Assembly: GCA_030407315.1 (NCBI GenBank) | Contig: JALQPE010001860.1 | Coordinates: 310,001 to 374,000, forward strand | Direction: 5' to 3' | Length of the DNA: 64,000 bases | From: Asparagopsis taxiformis | Lineage: Eukaryota > Rhodophyta > Florideophyceae > Bonnemaisoniales > Bonnemaisoniaceae | In this document: positions 39,937 through 51,413 of the stretch, in pieces | How positions within the stretch are numbered: the stretch's first letter is position 1 | How the letters are laid out: each line of letters starts with the position of its first letter | Made by a program: the position numbers and the translations under genes | The notes under the pieces: generated by a model | What the model was told of the DNA's origin: nothing | Database searches by the model: none | What the model saw: the letters and a program-made list of their open reading frames with translations, nothing else

Positions 39937-41594
39937 TTAATTTGCTTGCTCGCTTCTTTTGGGAGACTGGGGTGCTAGGTCTAGACAGTGGAAGAATGTC
40001 ACTGGGGGCATTCTTTCTGGGGATTTGCCAAACCATTTGGTCAGGATTCGAGGTTGTTCTATTGAATCTTGATGCAGGGTGCTCATCTCAACATCAACCT
40101 TGTCTTGCACCGCTGTCAAACTGACAATGTGACAAAGATGAGAACATCGTCCACAAGTCATCATTTTTCTTGTCATGAGACATTGTATCATAACTAATTT
40201 GACATAGAACATAAGGCTGGTGGTATATAATTTTCTCTCGATACTCAAGATTATAGCTGACATGTCACAAGCTCGGGAAACCAATGCACCGGTGGCTACA
40301 GAACGACTACGTATGATAGTTATTCTTATCTCCTCGGCATGGAAAATCAGATTCACTTGCAGAAACTGCTCCAGCCCCCGCGATAGGATTCTTTGGAGCC
40401 ATTACGGTAATTTCCAGAGATGGTTCCTGACGCTTCTCTTGCTGCCCATTCAAGCCATATTTTGGACCTACCGTTGGAGCGTCCGGTCGTGTGACAGTTT
40501 CTGAGGCCGGCCTCTCCATGTCCATACCTGCCTTGAACAGACCCTGTCCTCGCGCCTCCTTCGATTGCAGGGTATCACGCCATGAACGTTCGACTGTCCG
40601 TTTCCGTGCACCTGACGAAAAGATCTTGATGTCTTTATCAGGATTATTGAACATCTTTTCCTCCAGTACCTGCAATTCTGCACTCAACTCATGACATAAA
40701 AACGGTTCTTTGGCTAGAATAGATTCATAGACGTAATCTGCGTCTGGATCTGTTTTGGATGCAGGCTCCTCTTTTTCAGATTCTGAATCAAGATCAATTG
40801 GGGGAAATAATTCATTGACCTCATCACTCTTCAGTCTATCGGGAGATGGAACATATGCATCCGCTGGTCGTTGCAATTTTGACAGCCTCGACCTGGGAGA
40901 TAACAAAACACGCTTCGACTCTGAAAAAAGGTTTGGAGAATCAAATATCCTGCCTCTCTTATCCATACCCAGAGACCGCTGCGAAAACACTGCATCATTC
41001 ATGGGAGTGAGAGGGCAAGGACTTGATGGCACCCTTGTAGGCTCACGGTGTGTCTGTGGGCGAACAGGTTGGGGTGCATCTGAGGTCTTATGACTATTCA
41101 AAAAGCTAGGGTTGATTGTACTTCTTCTGAAACGAGGCGTAAGTTCTTTGTCCACCTCAAAGATTCGGATCTCATTTCCAGGTGGAAGCATGGCTGTAGG
41201 AAAACCATCATCATTCATCTCTCTTTCCATAGGTGTTTCCTGTGTTGGTTGCCTCGGTTGAACGCTTCTTCGTCTCCGCTTTGTATGGCGATCACTGGCA
41301 AGCGCTTGGAGAGCATCTGGTTGCGCCAGAAGTAAAAGGTCAGAACTTATATGTTTTGGACGGGATATTGGAGGTCTAGAGACTCCATTTGCAGCAACTG
41401 ATGCATTTCGAATCGGTGCTCTTCTTTTACCGAGCTCTCTCCGGCGAGCAAAGAATTGGCGTTGTCGTGCTACTGGATCACGTCTTTCAACTGCAACCCT
41501 TCGCCTGGAGCGATGCATAACCATGGGTTAGAATGCATACATGACGAGTTTATGCAAAGAAATAGGATCTTGCGACGTACCTTTTGCCACCCAT
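39937..41594 (-). CDS. Basic N-terminus, PIP-box-like orphan protein (three exons, start uncertain)
   Basis: A protein of about 445 residues that I cannot name. Proposed exons: 41594-41581 (MGGK), 41504-40357 and 40112-39937. Intron 1 (41580-41505, 76 nt) has donor GTACGT, an internal CTAAC and acceptor CTCCAG. Intron 2 (40356-40113, 244 nt) has donor GTGAAT and acceptor TTGACAG. Phases match (2, then 1). The alternative upstream ATG at 41718 gives a frame that does not fit the strong acceptor. The N-terminus is very basic (RRRVAVERRDPVARQRQFF). The middle is Ser/Pro-rich and acidic (DLDSESEKEE). The last exon holds ILTKWFGKSPE, which resembles a PCNA-interacting box. A nuclear replication or chromatin role is a guess. 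Confidence 0.55.
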
Positions 41595-41962
41595 CCATCC
41601 ATGCATTTGGATCGTTGAGAAATGGGAGTTTGGAGAATCGGAAACGATAATGATGATTCTTTTGGACAGTCGATGGATTCCTGTTCAATTTTTTACTTGT
41701 AATGTTGTTTGACGCCATGGTGAGTGAATGTGGCAATGTTCAAGTTGTTCGAACCTTTAAAGGATCAAGAAACGTCGTTTAGTTGCAGCTGCATGCCTTG
41801 AATCATTTCTGAGATACACTCATATTTTATTAAATTCTTTGAGCCTCCAATCATACTTGTGCCCGAGCCGAACCGGATTCCACTTTTGGACAAGTTGATC
41901 TTCACCAGCCTCTTCTTGCCGACCTTTTCGTCCAGCACTAGAAGCTCAACTTGCCAATCCTG
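41595..41962. other. Divergent promoter region between the PIP-like gene and FZL
   Basis: About 370 nt. On the minus strand an ATG frame (41718, MASNNITSKK) runs through it into the first intron of the PIP-like gene. It is either an upstream ORF or an alternative N-terminus. Confidence 0.4.
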
Positions 41963-44140
41963 ATGACCGTTGCGACGGCAATGCGAGTCTTGCGATTATC
42001 AAATTTTCGTCTCGCCCATCATTATCTTCAAATATCCCGGAATGTTCGACTAATATCGCGATCAAACTATGCAGTACCCGATCTGCGCCTGCGAGCATGT
42101 ACAACAGAAAGTGGCAATTCACGCAAAGACAAAACGCCAGCCTCAATCGAGCCACAAAAGGCTACAGATTTGCGAGATGGCCTGCGCGTCAGATTGCACA
42201 TGCATGCCGAGCAATTAATAGAAGATCATCGCAGCGCGCTCGCGGATGTACTGCAAGCCGTTCAACAAGTACCAGAAGCTTCAGATGGCGATCTTCGGCT
42301 CATTCGCACAGAAATTTCACGGCTAGGTGATGGCTTCTTCATGCTCGTAGTTGCCGGTGAGTACAATTCAGGCAAGTCAAGTCTGATCAACGCCCTTTTG
42401 GGACGTGAAATCTTGGCCGAAGGTCCTACGCCTACAACATCGGAGGTCACAAAATTGAAGTATGCAGAGCGGTCTATATCTCCACAGTTGGATGATCATG
42501 GCGTTCTGCTCCTCGGAGAGCCTGTGCAGGTTTTGGCGAGTCGTCTACAGGTTGTGGACACACCTGGTACGAATGCTATTGACAGAAGTCATGAAGCTTT
42601 AACTCGTGAATTTCTTCCCCTTTGCGATATTGTTCTATTCGTTACTTCTGCAGACAGGCCGTTTAGTGAAAGCGAACGTCTTTTTCTGGAAAGCATCCGA
42701 ACATGGGGGTAAGGTGTCATCATTCTTTCTGCAAATATCTACTACTTCGCATTGGGAAGGCATCCGCATTGACAGGCTGATTTCGTATGATGTTCTCGAT
42801 TGATCCTGCTAAACAGGAAGAAGGTCGTTCTCATTGTCAACAAAACTGATCTTCTTGAGAGCAACGAAGCGAAAGCGGAGGTTATGAATTTTGTGTCGTC
42901 TTCAGCGCGTTCACTGCTAGGCAGCGAGCCAAAGGTCTTCGCATTGTCGGCGCGGATGGCCAAGCAAGCAAAGGAATTATTATCAGAACCAGAATGGAAA
43001 GCCTCAGGATTTTCAGATCTGGAAGAGTACATCACACAGTCTTTAGACTCAGTTGAACGTTTGCGTCTCAAACTAAGAGCTTCAGCAAGTATAGGAACTG
43101 CTATTGCCACAAAGTATATCTCGGTAGTGTCGGCGAACAGATCAGTTGTTGACGAAGATCGCAAGGTTGTACAAGAAATTGAAGCTCTTCTACGTCGTCA
43201 TGAGGAAAGTGTGCGAAATGGCTACTCTGCCCACCTTGCCCGAGCGGATAATGTCCTGCTAGAAACCCTGGAACGAGCTGAGATGTTTTTGGATAATCAT
43301 GTTCGCGTGTCCAATGTATTCAACTTGTCGAACAAGAAAAATATGGAACGGGCATTCGAAGATGAAGTTGTGAAAGGGACAGCAAAGTCGGTGCAAAGAC
43401 AGGTCCAAGGTGTGGCAGAATGGCTCTCCGACTTATCGTCTCGAAATCTAACTGAAACCACAGCCATTTTCTCAAGGCGAGTTGGAGAGCGTGCGCGCGA
43501 AATTGCCGCAATGCATCAGAATAACGGAATAGATAAGAACAGTTCTTCACTGAAGTTTTCTGGATCTGCACTGGGCAGGGAAGCAGAGCTAAGTGGCAGT
43601 CGAGAACGACTAGTGACTAGAATATCCGAAGCCTCTGAAGAGCTTTCGTCGGACTACATATCCGAGAAGGAAGGTATCCGAGTAGCACAGAAGATTTCTG
43701 CTTCTGTCCGACTGGGTACCGGGTTGGGAATTGGTGCACTAGGGTCTTTGAGTCTATTCCTCGTCAATAGTGCATCGTTAACGCCTACAATTCTCCTCGG
43801 AGACCCGACGATTCCAATTGTGTCCAGCGTTCTAGGAGCAGTTGCTCTAGCTGTTGTTCCGCAGCAGCGTCGGGCTCTGCGAGCAGAGCTTCGAGGACGG
43901 GTGGCGCAGTTGAGGGCGCGTCTGCGTAATGAGCTGCGCAGCCGTCTTGAAGAGCAGCTTGCCTCACACGTCACAGGAATTCGCAGTGGAATCGAGCCAT
44001 TCTCAGAATTTTCCGACGCCCGGTATGCAGCACTAGAGGATCAGGTGCAGAAGCTTTCAAAATCACTGCAGCAAGTACAGCGACTGGAGCGCAAGCTTTG
44101 TGAAGTAGAGATTAGCGAGGAGAAGGCATCAGAAGAGTGA
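41963..44140 (+). CDS. FZL: FZL-type (FZO-like) dynamin-family GTPase, probably plastid membrane (two exons)
   Basis: Bacterial-dynamin-like GTPase; the plant homologue FZL remodels thylakoid membranes. Exon 1 is 41963-42708 and exon 2 is 42817-44140. The 108-nt intron runs GTAAGG to AAACAG in phase 2, giving 689 residues. The N-terminal ~60 residues are basic and Ser/Thr-rich, as in a transit peptide. G1 is GEYNSGKS (132-139), followed by PTTSEVTKL (G2 Thr), VVDTPGTNA (G3) and, just after the splice, VNKTDLL (G4). Long coiled coils precede a hydrophobic hairpin at about 545-600 (LGTGLGIGALGSLSLFLV and VLGAVALAVVP) that would insert into membrane. A C-terminal coiled coil follows. The intron splits G3 from G4, so splicing is required for a whole GTPase domain. 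Confidence 0.9.
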
Positions 44141-44191
44141 ATATGTAAATTGGGTTTGGTACAACACTGAGGATGTAATCGGCAACTGCAT

Positions 44192-45660
44192 TTACAAATT
44201 TGTGGTGTCGCATGCTACTTGAGACTTGTCGGCCGCAACCTGCTCAGCTCGCTTAGCCTGCAGCTTGGCCAATGAAACTTGATCGTCTTGCTTCCTAGCT
44301 AGTCGAATCAAGAGGCATGTAGTCTTGGTGCGTTTCAAGACATCAAGCAGTTTTCGCGCTGCAGTTTGATCGGCTGAAATCTTGGTAGCTCCAGTCGCTG
44401 CGCTGACCTTTCTCCCGAAAAGTTCCACAGCCTGCGTGAAGCTCTGCCTTCCATCATACGCTTCTACCTTGATTGGAACGTACCTTACTTTTGTGCCCAG
44501 AGCAGTCGCTGGTAGACCACATGCTACCAAATATTCCTGAAGAGCGCGCTTATGACAAATGCGCTGTTCAACGCTGAGATCGTCAGAGTTCCATATTGGA
44601 ACTACCCGTGCGGTGAAAAAGTGGGAGGCAGCTTCGAAACCTCCGTCAACAAAAAGTGCTCCAAGCAGAGCCTTTGCAGAAGAACATATGGATGGAATCG
44701 TTAGAATACCATTGTGCAACAAATTTAGATGGTGGAGGTCCTCAGAAGACAGTTGTCCGTTGCCTTACTTCGAAGAAATCGCCAAATCTAGAGCCTGGTG
44801 TGTTTTGGAGTACTTCACTTTGCAGTAGAAACGGTTTCAAATCAAGGGCTCTACGGCGAGGAAACAGAACGGAATATGGTTAGCAGAAACAAAATATGCA
44901 TCGCCGAAATAATACAAACAACCGAGACGACTTACTCGCAGTAGCTATCTGCTTTCTTGCCCGACAAAAGAGAGTGTCCCAAGGCACTCATTGCTCCTTC
45001 TGAATGAAAGAGATTCAATTTATATAGAGTTTCAGAGACAAGAAGAGCGAACACTCTATCGCCAACATGCTCCAACACTTCATTATTCTGTTCAATATTG
45101 CTCATGATTCCGTTCTCGTCTTCGAAAACGACATCACCAATTGAACTTTTTGCGTTTAAAACGGATCTATGTGTCATGGCTTCAACAAGTAGTCGTCTGT
45201 CTTTAAACGTGTGCATCAGAATGCCCTCGAGGCTCTTCACAGTGGAATCGCGCACGATGACTGTAGTAACATTAGACGACATACAAACACGGCGGGCTGG
45301 TGGATACCTCGTGTATTGGTGTCGGTTATACAGGGGAAGACGCGACAATGTGCAGATTTGTCTGGGGATAGGTGATACCATTGAACGGGAATCACCCGCT
45401 ATTTTCGTTGATACAGTCGCATGACGGAGATAGGCTTGGATCCCCCAGGCTCGCCGGAGGCGTGAAGTTAATATCTGCATGTTGGGGGTTGGTAAAGCCG
45501 AGTTCACGAGGGTGTTGGGAAGAGTAGAAGCGGATGATATGGAAATTACACAATCAGAGGACTTTGAGAATGAGCGTGGTGGGATAATGGTACCGATATC
45601 TATCTGCTTGCGTTGGTTCGCAGCGGACTGGATATGAAGCATAGCAAGATTGAAAAACAT
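44192..45660 (-). CDS. RNase III-family double-stranded-RNA endonuclease, probably organellar (three exons)
   Basis: Exon 1 is 45660-44936, exon 2 is 44850-44769 and exon 3 is 44671-44192. Intron 1 (44935-44851, 85 nt) runs GTAAGT...CTAAC...CCGTAG. Intron 2 (44768-44672, 97 nt) runs GTAAGG...CTAAC...GCAAAG. The total is up to 428 residues. A later ATG at 45483 (MQILTSRLRRAW) would start a typical basic presequence. The RNase III domain shows MTHRSVLNA, NNEVLEHVGDRVF (signature; catalytic Glu and Asp) and, rebuilt over intron 2, GDFFEALLGALFVDGGF (second catalytic Asp/Glu pair). A dsRNA-binding-like domain follows (KRALQEYLVACGL ... DQTAARKLLDVL). Active-site residues are intact, which favours an RNase over the related mitoribosomal protein mL44. 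Confidence 0.85.
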
Positions 45661-45910
45661 GCGTCCACTTGGATGAGCTACTCGGGCACAGATTAGTTAT
45701 GAAGGGCTGAGTAGCTCTCAGGAGTCATTTGTGTGATTTACAATTTATCGTGTAGCTGCCAAGTGGAAACAATTGTACGGCCTAAAGCCACGCATGCCAT
45801 GCCAGCACTATTCCAGCTGCTCATGAGATATTTCCCAACAACCAGCAACCGTCATTGCACCCACCATCCACGGCATTAATCGCCCGCCAGTTGCAACCGA
45901 AGCGGAGGCA

Positions 45911-46327
45911 ATGAGCGCGCAGGGAAAAGCATCGCGTCGCGCGGTAGTCGAAGCGTTGGAGCTGATCATCCGCGACGCAGCCCAATTGTCGAAGCAGCAA
46001 ACGGACAATGCGATGTGCAATGTCGAGGTCTCCCAGCAAGGATTGGAGAAAGAATTGCAGCAACTCGACGATGAAATGGACCAAATCACACGGGTGCTCG
46101 AGACAGTCACATTAGACCCGGACACATCAGCTCGAATGGAGGACACACGAGCGTCATTGAAGCGCACAAAACGCAAGCTGACCACGATTCGCGGACGGCT
46201 CGGCCGACTACGAATCTACGAAGAATCGGACCGTCTGCGACTAATGGAACGGCAACTAACGGAGACCAATTTCATCTCGCGGATGCTCCGCGGCTCCGAC
46301 GCGGACGAAGACACGGATACATCATGA
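45911..46327 (+). CDS. Snapin/BLOC-1-like coiled-coil protein
   Basis: A 138-residue, highly charged, almost entirely helical protein from the ATG at 45911. The arrangement of heptads resembles snapin of the BLOC-1/BORC complexes, which act in lysosome-related organelle and endosome positioning. Pointers are QLSKQQTDNAMCNVEVSQQGLEKELQQL, then a break LDPDTSARMEDTRASLKRTKRKL, and a second helix IRGRLGRL. The C-terminus is acidic. Coiled coils make remote matches easy, so this is tentative. It converges on TIM22, 45 nt apart. Confidence 0.45.
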   Translation: MSAQGKASRRAVVEALELIIRDAAQLSKQQTDNAMCNVEVSQQGLEKELQQLDDEMDQITRVLETVTLDPDTSARMEDTRASLKRTKRKLTTIRGRLGRLRIYEESDRLRLMERQLTETNFISRMLRGSDADEDTDTS

Positions 46328-46372
46328 ACGGATCTGTACAAAAATTTACAACCCGCTGCACAGAGCTACGCC

Positions 46373-46963
46373 TCACTCCATGTACTCCATATAATAATCA
46401 ATCGCGGCACTGAAAGCGGCCATTCCAGCACAGCCGACGGCCATTTGTGTAGCGCGCGCGCGAGGTCCAATGGTCTGTCTGGGGGCGGAGGACATGACGG
46501 CGCCGGTGACGCAGCCGCCGAGGATGGAGTTGTAAATATCGTGTCTGGCGCGGATCTTTTCCACGGTACATTCCGAGGCGGAGAAGACGACGCCAAAGGT
46601 GGCAAAACTTTTCGCGTAGGAGCGCATTGCCTTTGCGGCTTCGCGCATTCCGACGCGAAGTTTCAATGCGGTGGAGCCGTCCATTTCGACAGCCTTATCC
46701 ACCGCGTTGGAATAGCCGCCGAAGAAGAGGCCGAACATCAGCCCCATGACGCCGCCCGCCGTGCCTGATAGGGCTGCTTTGAAGGCGCATGTCTCCGTGG
46801 CGCGGTTGATCATCGTCAGCCAGGGCGGCGGCGGTTGGAAGTCGGCGGGTGGCGGCGGCGGCCATATGAATCGCGGCGCTTTGTCGCCATTAGCATCGAA
46901 TATGTCGTTGGTTGATAGTTCGGGCTCGGATTTCGGCTGGGATGCGTCGTCTTGGTTGCTCAT
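46373..46963 (-). CDS. TIM22: TIM22-type mitochondrial inner-membrane translocase subunit
   Basis: Core of the carrier translocase that inserts multi-span proteins into the inner membrane. The protein has 196 residues from the ATG at 46963. Another in-frame ATG at 47071 would add 36 residues of basic, Arg/Asn-rich sequence. A Pro-rich N-terminus (FIWPPPPPADFQPPPPW) faces the intermembrane space. The Tim17/22/23 domain has four hydrophobic segments: ALSGTAGGVMGLMFGLFFGGY; YAKSFATFGVVFSASECTVEKIRARHDIYNS (the Tim22 hallmark); ILGGCVTGAVMS; and VGCAGMAAFSAAIDYYM. The conserved Cys in the second segment is present. Confidence 0.9.
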   Translation of the reverse strand: MSNQDDASQPKSEPELSTNDIFDANGDKAPRFIWPPPPPADFQPPPPWLTMINRATETCAFKAALSGTAGGVMGLMFGLFFGGYSNAVDKAVEMDGSTALKLRVGMREAAKAMRSYAKSFATFGVVFSASECTVEKIRARHDIYNSILGGCVTGAVMSSAPRQTIGPRARATQMAVGCAGMAAFSAAIDYYMEYME

Positions 46964-47296
46964 TTTCAATTGGCCGCTTTTGTTGGCGTGCTTGGAAGCG
47001 ATGGGGTGATTGTCGGGGCGGTTGTTGGAGAATTGAAGTCGTGGGAGGGGACGTCGTGCGGTGATGAGCATGGAAACTGTTACTGCGATGCTATTGGCTG
47101 AAATGTCATTGGCGAATTGTTAAATTATTGGACAGCAGTTGTTAGTTTGTTGTCGCTGTCCACCACACATAAGACTAACGCGTGCGCACGCTCAGGTCGA
47201 AACGAATCAAGTATGGCGACTTGATGCTCCATAGTCGTGTACATGAGTTTGCATAAATAACAACAGGATACGTTTACTCATGTTGCGCGCAGGATT

Positions 47297-49156
47297 TCAA
47301 TACAGCCAATGTTTGATCCCACTCCAAGAGACGCGAAACAACGCCTCATCTTCCGACCAATCAAGCAAGGTCATCTCAGCAAACGCATCGCAAGCCACCG
47401 ATTCTAACAGTGCAAATCTCAACGACTGAATTCTGCGCACACTAGAATGCACATGTCGACTCCACACAGTCTGATGGATCTCCCCCGCCAAGAAGGCTGC
47501 ATGCATAATCCGTAAACAAAGCTGCAATAAATCTCTCTGCTGCACACTCTCAATGTGCGACCAATCGTCCGACGCGACGCAGGGCATGACATCCCTTGCG
47601 CCATCTCTCTCGCGCACAACATTCACGACACGCGGCGCTAGTGTATTGCATGATTTTGCAATGTGCACCAGCCGTTCCGCACGCTGACTGTCGCATCGCA
47701 CTGTATCTGAAATGCAGCGCGCCACGCATGCAATATCAGCCTTTCGCACAATGGCGGCAAGATCATGCTCGGCCATGCCGACAACGTCCTTTGCGAATTG
47801 GACGCATACTCGCCAGGCGATCATGCGCGACGTCTGTTCGAGACGGCGCATTATCTCGGCAGACTCGGAGGCGAATATGGGAAGGGTGGGCACGCCTAGG
47901 TCGTCAAAATATTTGGAGTAATGGGCGTTGATACTGGTGCATACGTCTGAAAAGTACTTGACAAAGGTGTGTCTGGAAACTTGCAACGTTGCATTGCGGT
48001 GCACAGCAGCCTCGCAACTGAGCGCATGCGCGCCGCTGATGAAGAATTGGGCAGTTGCGCTACGCCGAGAAAATTGACGGTCTCCCAAAGCGCCAATCTT
48101 TCTGCGTTTGACATAGGTTTCCAACCGACTGCTATCGGCGTTCAGTCTGAGAGTTGTTTTCCAGAAATCTACATTGTGCGCAGACACATCCTGTACAGTG
48201 GTAAACATTCCGTCTTTGACTATTTTTCTTTCACAGACATAGCCCAATTTGGTGACGTCTGTTGGACTGGACACTATTCTAGGCGGCGCATCTTTCTTCA
48301 AACGATTTGTCAACCACGTGTGAGCCAATAATTTTTTCTCATCGGGTGACAGACCAAACTGGTCGTCAGACAGCATCTGTCTGCACTGGGTAGTCGCCAA
48401 ACTAATCGTCGTACCGACAGCCACTGAAACATTCATACTTTCCACAAAGCCGAACATCGGAACAGTAAACAACAAATCTGCGTGCGCTTCCATCTCAGCA
48501 GTAACGCCAAATTTCTCATTACCAAACACAAATGCACATTTGTGCGACAGATCAACGTCATGTATCGACACGGCACTCGTGGACAGCGACGAAACCGCGA
48601 CGCGATACCCAGCACGTTTGAGCTGTTGCAAGCACGGCGACACAGCGTCATACTCTTCTATGGAGAGCCATTTGTGCGAATTCTTACTAACCGACTTGAG
48701 GCTTTGCTGGCGATCGAACCGGTCGACAAGGGAGCCGATGGCGGACACGGAGTCGTCTGCGCGTTTGAAAGCTTCCGGGACATATTCATCGGGCTGGGCA
48801 ATGACGTGAAGGTCCTGGATGCCCCACGCGTCGCAGGAGCGCACGACGGCGGCGAGGTTGTGTGCGCCCCAGACGCCGTCCAGCACGACGGCGAGATGGC
48901 GGGTGCGGTTGGCGAGGACGCGCGCGAAGAGGGCGGCTCGCGACGGGGACAGCGTCTGGAATGCGGGGAGATCGCGCGCGTCGAGCGCGCCGGCGCACTG
49001 CAGCGCGTGCGCGATCTGCGCGGTGGAGAGCGACGGGGAGGCGCGGTTTGCGGGCTGGCGACGGTTGTGCACGTCGCGGGCCACGCAGCCGCGCGGGAGC
49101 GATCGCGCGGAGGCGAGACGGAATGGGAAGATGGTGAAGGCGGGTGCGGTTGGCAT
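47297..49156 (-). CDS. TrmH-type (SPOUT) tRNA/rRNA ribose 2'-O-methyltransferase with long C-terminal extension
   Basis: SPOUT-class, AdoMet-dependent ribose methyltransferase, 619 residues from the ATG at 49156; the longer frame starts upstream without ATG support. The N-terminal ~40 residues (MPTAPAFTIFPFRLASARS) look like an organelle transit peptide. TrmH motifs: motif 1 LDGVWGAHNLAAVVRSCDA (Asn100, Arg106); motif 2 FVFGNEKFGVTAEM (about 210-222); motif 3 FTVPMFGFVESMNVSVAVG (about 230-248), which forms the knotted cofactor site. The order and wording fit the tRNA Gm18 enzyme TrmH best. About 330 extra residues follow from roughly 290, rich in His, Arg and Cys and helical, with no domain I recognise. 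Confidence 0.85.
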   Translation of the reverse strand: MPTAPAFTIFPFRLASARSLPRGCVARDVHNRRQPANRASPSLSTAQIAHALQCAGALDARDLPAFQTLSPSRAALFARVLANRTRHLAVVLDGVWGAHNLAAVVRSCDAWGIQDLHVIAQPDEYVPEAFKRADDSVSAIGSLVDRFDRQQSLKSVSKNSHKWLSIEEYDAVSPCLQQLKRAGYRVAVSSLSTSAVSIHDVDLSHKCAFVFGNEKFGVTAEMEAHADLLFTVPMFGFVESMNVSVAVGTTISLATTQCRQMLSDDQFGLSPDEKKLLAHTWLTNRLKKDAPPRIVSSPTDVTKLGYVCERKIVKDGMFTTVQDVSAHNVDFWKTTLRLNADSSRLETYVKRRKIGALGDRQFSRRSATAQFFISGAHALSCEAAVHRNATLQVSRHTFVKYFSDVCTSINAHYSKYFDDLGVPTLPIFASESAEIMRRLEQTSRMIAWRVCVQFAKDVVGMAEHDLAAIVRKADIACVARCISDTVRCDSQRAERLVHIAKSCNTLAPRVVNVVRERDGARDVMPCVASDDWSHIESVQQRDLLQLCLRIMHAAFLAGEIHQTVWSRHVHSSVRRIQSLRFALLESVACDAFAEMTLLDWSEDEALFRVSWSGIKHWLY

Positions 49157-51413
49157 GGTGGGAGATTGGGAGATCGAATTGGTGGCGGAATTTGAAAGAT
49201 GGAAATTTAATGGGATTTGTACGTGTGTCGTGACGGAGGTAAACAAGGTAGTAGTGGATTGACGTAATGATTTGCTTCCATGCGGAGTGTGTACATAATG
49301 CGGTTGTGTGATGGTGCGATTCAGACCACTAGTGGGCGGTGGAGAGTGTATAGATAGATTTGGGTATGTGCTGTAGTGACACGTAGTGAACTGTAACGAA
49401 ACGAGTACATACAGAAGGAGCAATAAAAGCAAATTGGAGCGGAAAGCGGCAATTAGTTAAAATGAAGCGCACATAAAGTTTTTTCTCGCATATAAGCATG
49501 AGGTGGTTGTGCGTACAGTAGTCGGGCAGCAACCGGCGTCACGATTGAATTGTGCGACGAATACGTTTGATGAAATTACGGGGCAGTAGCGCGGTGCTAC
49601 ACGACAGTAAAGCACCCTGCAAATCATCATCAGAAACAGCGGTACAATTATGCACCAGCACGTCTCCCAGCAGCACCATCCGCGCGCACCGGCACATAAA
49701 ATCGCGAAATTTGCGCGAATAATTTCCGTTCAATTCGTGTGTGCGCATCCGTTACAAGCACCGCCATTGCACTGCGTACATAGCCACAGTGTTGGAGCCA
49801 CCGCCTGCACGCAAATAAGCATTGATTCATTTCCTGCATGCATGCATGCATCGTCCGATACCGTGCCGTGCGTACACAGCGCGCCAGCCATTCATCATAC
49901 CACGCATGCATCTCGAATGCATCGCAGACGCTCTGACAGCTGATTCCGGGACGCACGCGCTCGCGATGGATTACACGACGATCCGCAGCCGACGCTACGA
50001 TCGTCGCTAGACGAGGCGCCACGCTCGTCGACGTCGGGCCAATCGCCATCGCCCCTGCAGCCCGCGCAAACGTGCGATTGGCCCGCGTGCCGTGTCGGAG
50101 CGACGACGTCTGGATGCGACGAGCCGTTTTGCCGCCCTATGTCTCATCGATCCGATCCGATCGCATCAAGCGGCGTGCTACTTGTCGGATATTCAGCCAA
50201 GATGCCGTCCGTGCTGTCGGGACATTTGACTCGTCTGTCAATCAGTGTGTCGTGCAGTCACGATTTCATCGCCCGTCTTGCACGCTGGACGACGCGCACG
50301 TTGCCGCCCCGCCAGACATGGCGACGACGGGTAGCATATCAATGCGTCTATGAGTGGCAAGTTTGATATATTTTGCATTACCTTCTTGATCTGATGTGTC
50401 GCGTCATATATGCGCTCTGCAGCTGCAGTGACCGATGCTGTCCCGCTGGGCGATGCGTTGGCGCCGCTGCGAATGGGCTCGATGTGCCGCGGACGAAGGT
50501 TCCGTTCTACGGGACGCGATGAGAGTGCGAGTGCGGGTGAAACGAAACTGGCGCACGCGCATGGCGGGTGGATGGGGCCGAGCGGTTGATAGCGTCAGTG
50601 GTTAGCGCTATGGGGTAGCTGATGATGGTTGGTCGTTATGTTTGTTACGTTTGTGAGATGAGAAACAATAATGGTACTGTAGCGAAGAAAACGGATTTGC
50701 TGCAAATTAGGTACGATATGCAACGTAGTGCCAGTAACACGTGTCTCGAGTGTGAGCAGAGCCGTTAGCGTCGGGGAAGAGAGCGAACAAGTGAGCGCCG
50801 ATAACAATTGAATTTCGCCATCGTCTCGTACAGTAGTGCCGTCGCTTTCCGAATTGCAGATGCCGCACAGTCAAAGTGAAACGGGGACACAAATGCTGTC
50901 CCGAAGCACGCATTCAAATCGCACATCATCAATCCACCATGGACCATAGGGCCATCGTAAGCGAGCAATCAACACACGCGTCTTTTTCATCTCGCGCCTC
51001 ATAGCGCTACCATTGAATTTCATACCCTGTAAACGCCACACACGTTTTTACACCAAAAATAACACTTACTACCCGTCGTTTTCATCCGTGTCCGTCGCAT
51101 CAACCGAAACGCACGCTGTAATAGCCCGCGTGTTTTAAACAATCATTACCTACTGTATATCACATACAGTATGAGCATCGATCTGCCCGCTTTGATAATC
51201 CGCCCTGCCCCATTCGCCGTCAAACAACTCCTTTCAAAACCACTACACCACACGCGCACCCACCAAAAATACACTAGCCCCTCTCCTAGCTAGCCTGCCG
51301 ACCAACCAACCATCCATCCAACGCACGCACCCGCTCGCTCGCTCGCTTGCTCCCCCGCCCGCTCCTTGGCGACAATCTCCCACATCCATCCTCCCTCCGC
51401 CCGCCATCGCGCC
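49157..51413. other. Longest gene-poor stretch (2.26 kb); one weak minus-strand candidate
   Basis: No recognisable gene. A minus-strand ATG frame of 133 codons at 50049-49648 (MAIGPTSTSV) is plausible in composition. A donor GTACGC near 49770 and an acceptor TTTGCAG near 49622 would join it in phase to a frame ending at 49552 (ending NFIKRIRRTIQS). I recognise no family. A (TGCA)4 palindrome lies at 49835-49850. The 51240-51360 segment is C-rich with GCTCGCTCGCTCGCTTGC-like short repeats just before the 51414 gene. Confidence 0.4.
49835..49850. repeat. (TGCA)4 perfect palindromic repeat
   Basis: Four tandem TGCA units form a self-complementary 16-mer. Simple sequence, no known function here. 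Confidence 0.7.

Noticed and set aside
41470..41736. ATG frame MASNNITSKK as first exon of the PIP-like gene
   Set aside because: With the strong GTACGT donor it ends in phase 0, whereas the acceptor needs phase 2; an in-phase ATG at 41594 fits. It is kept only as a possible upstream ORF.
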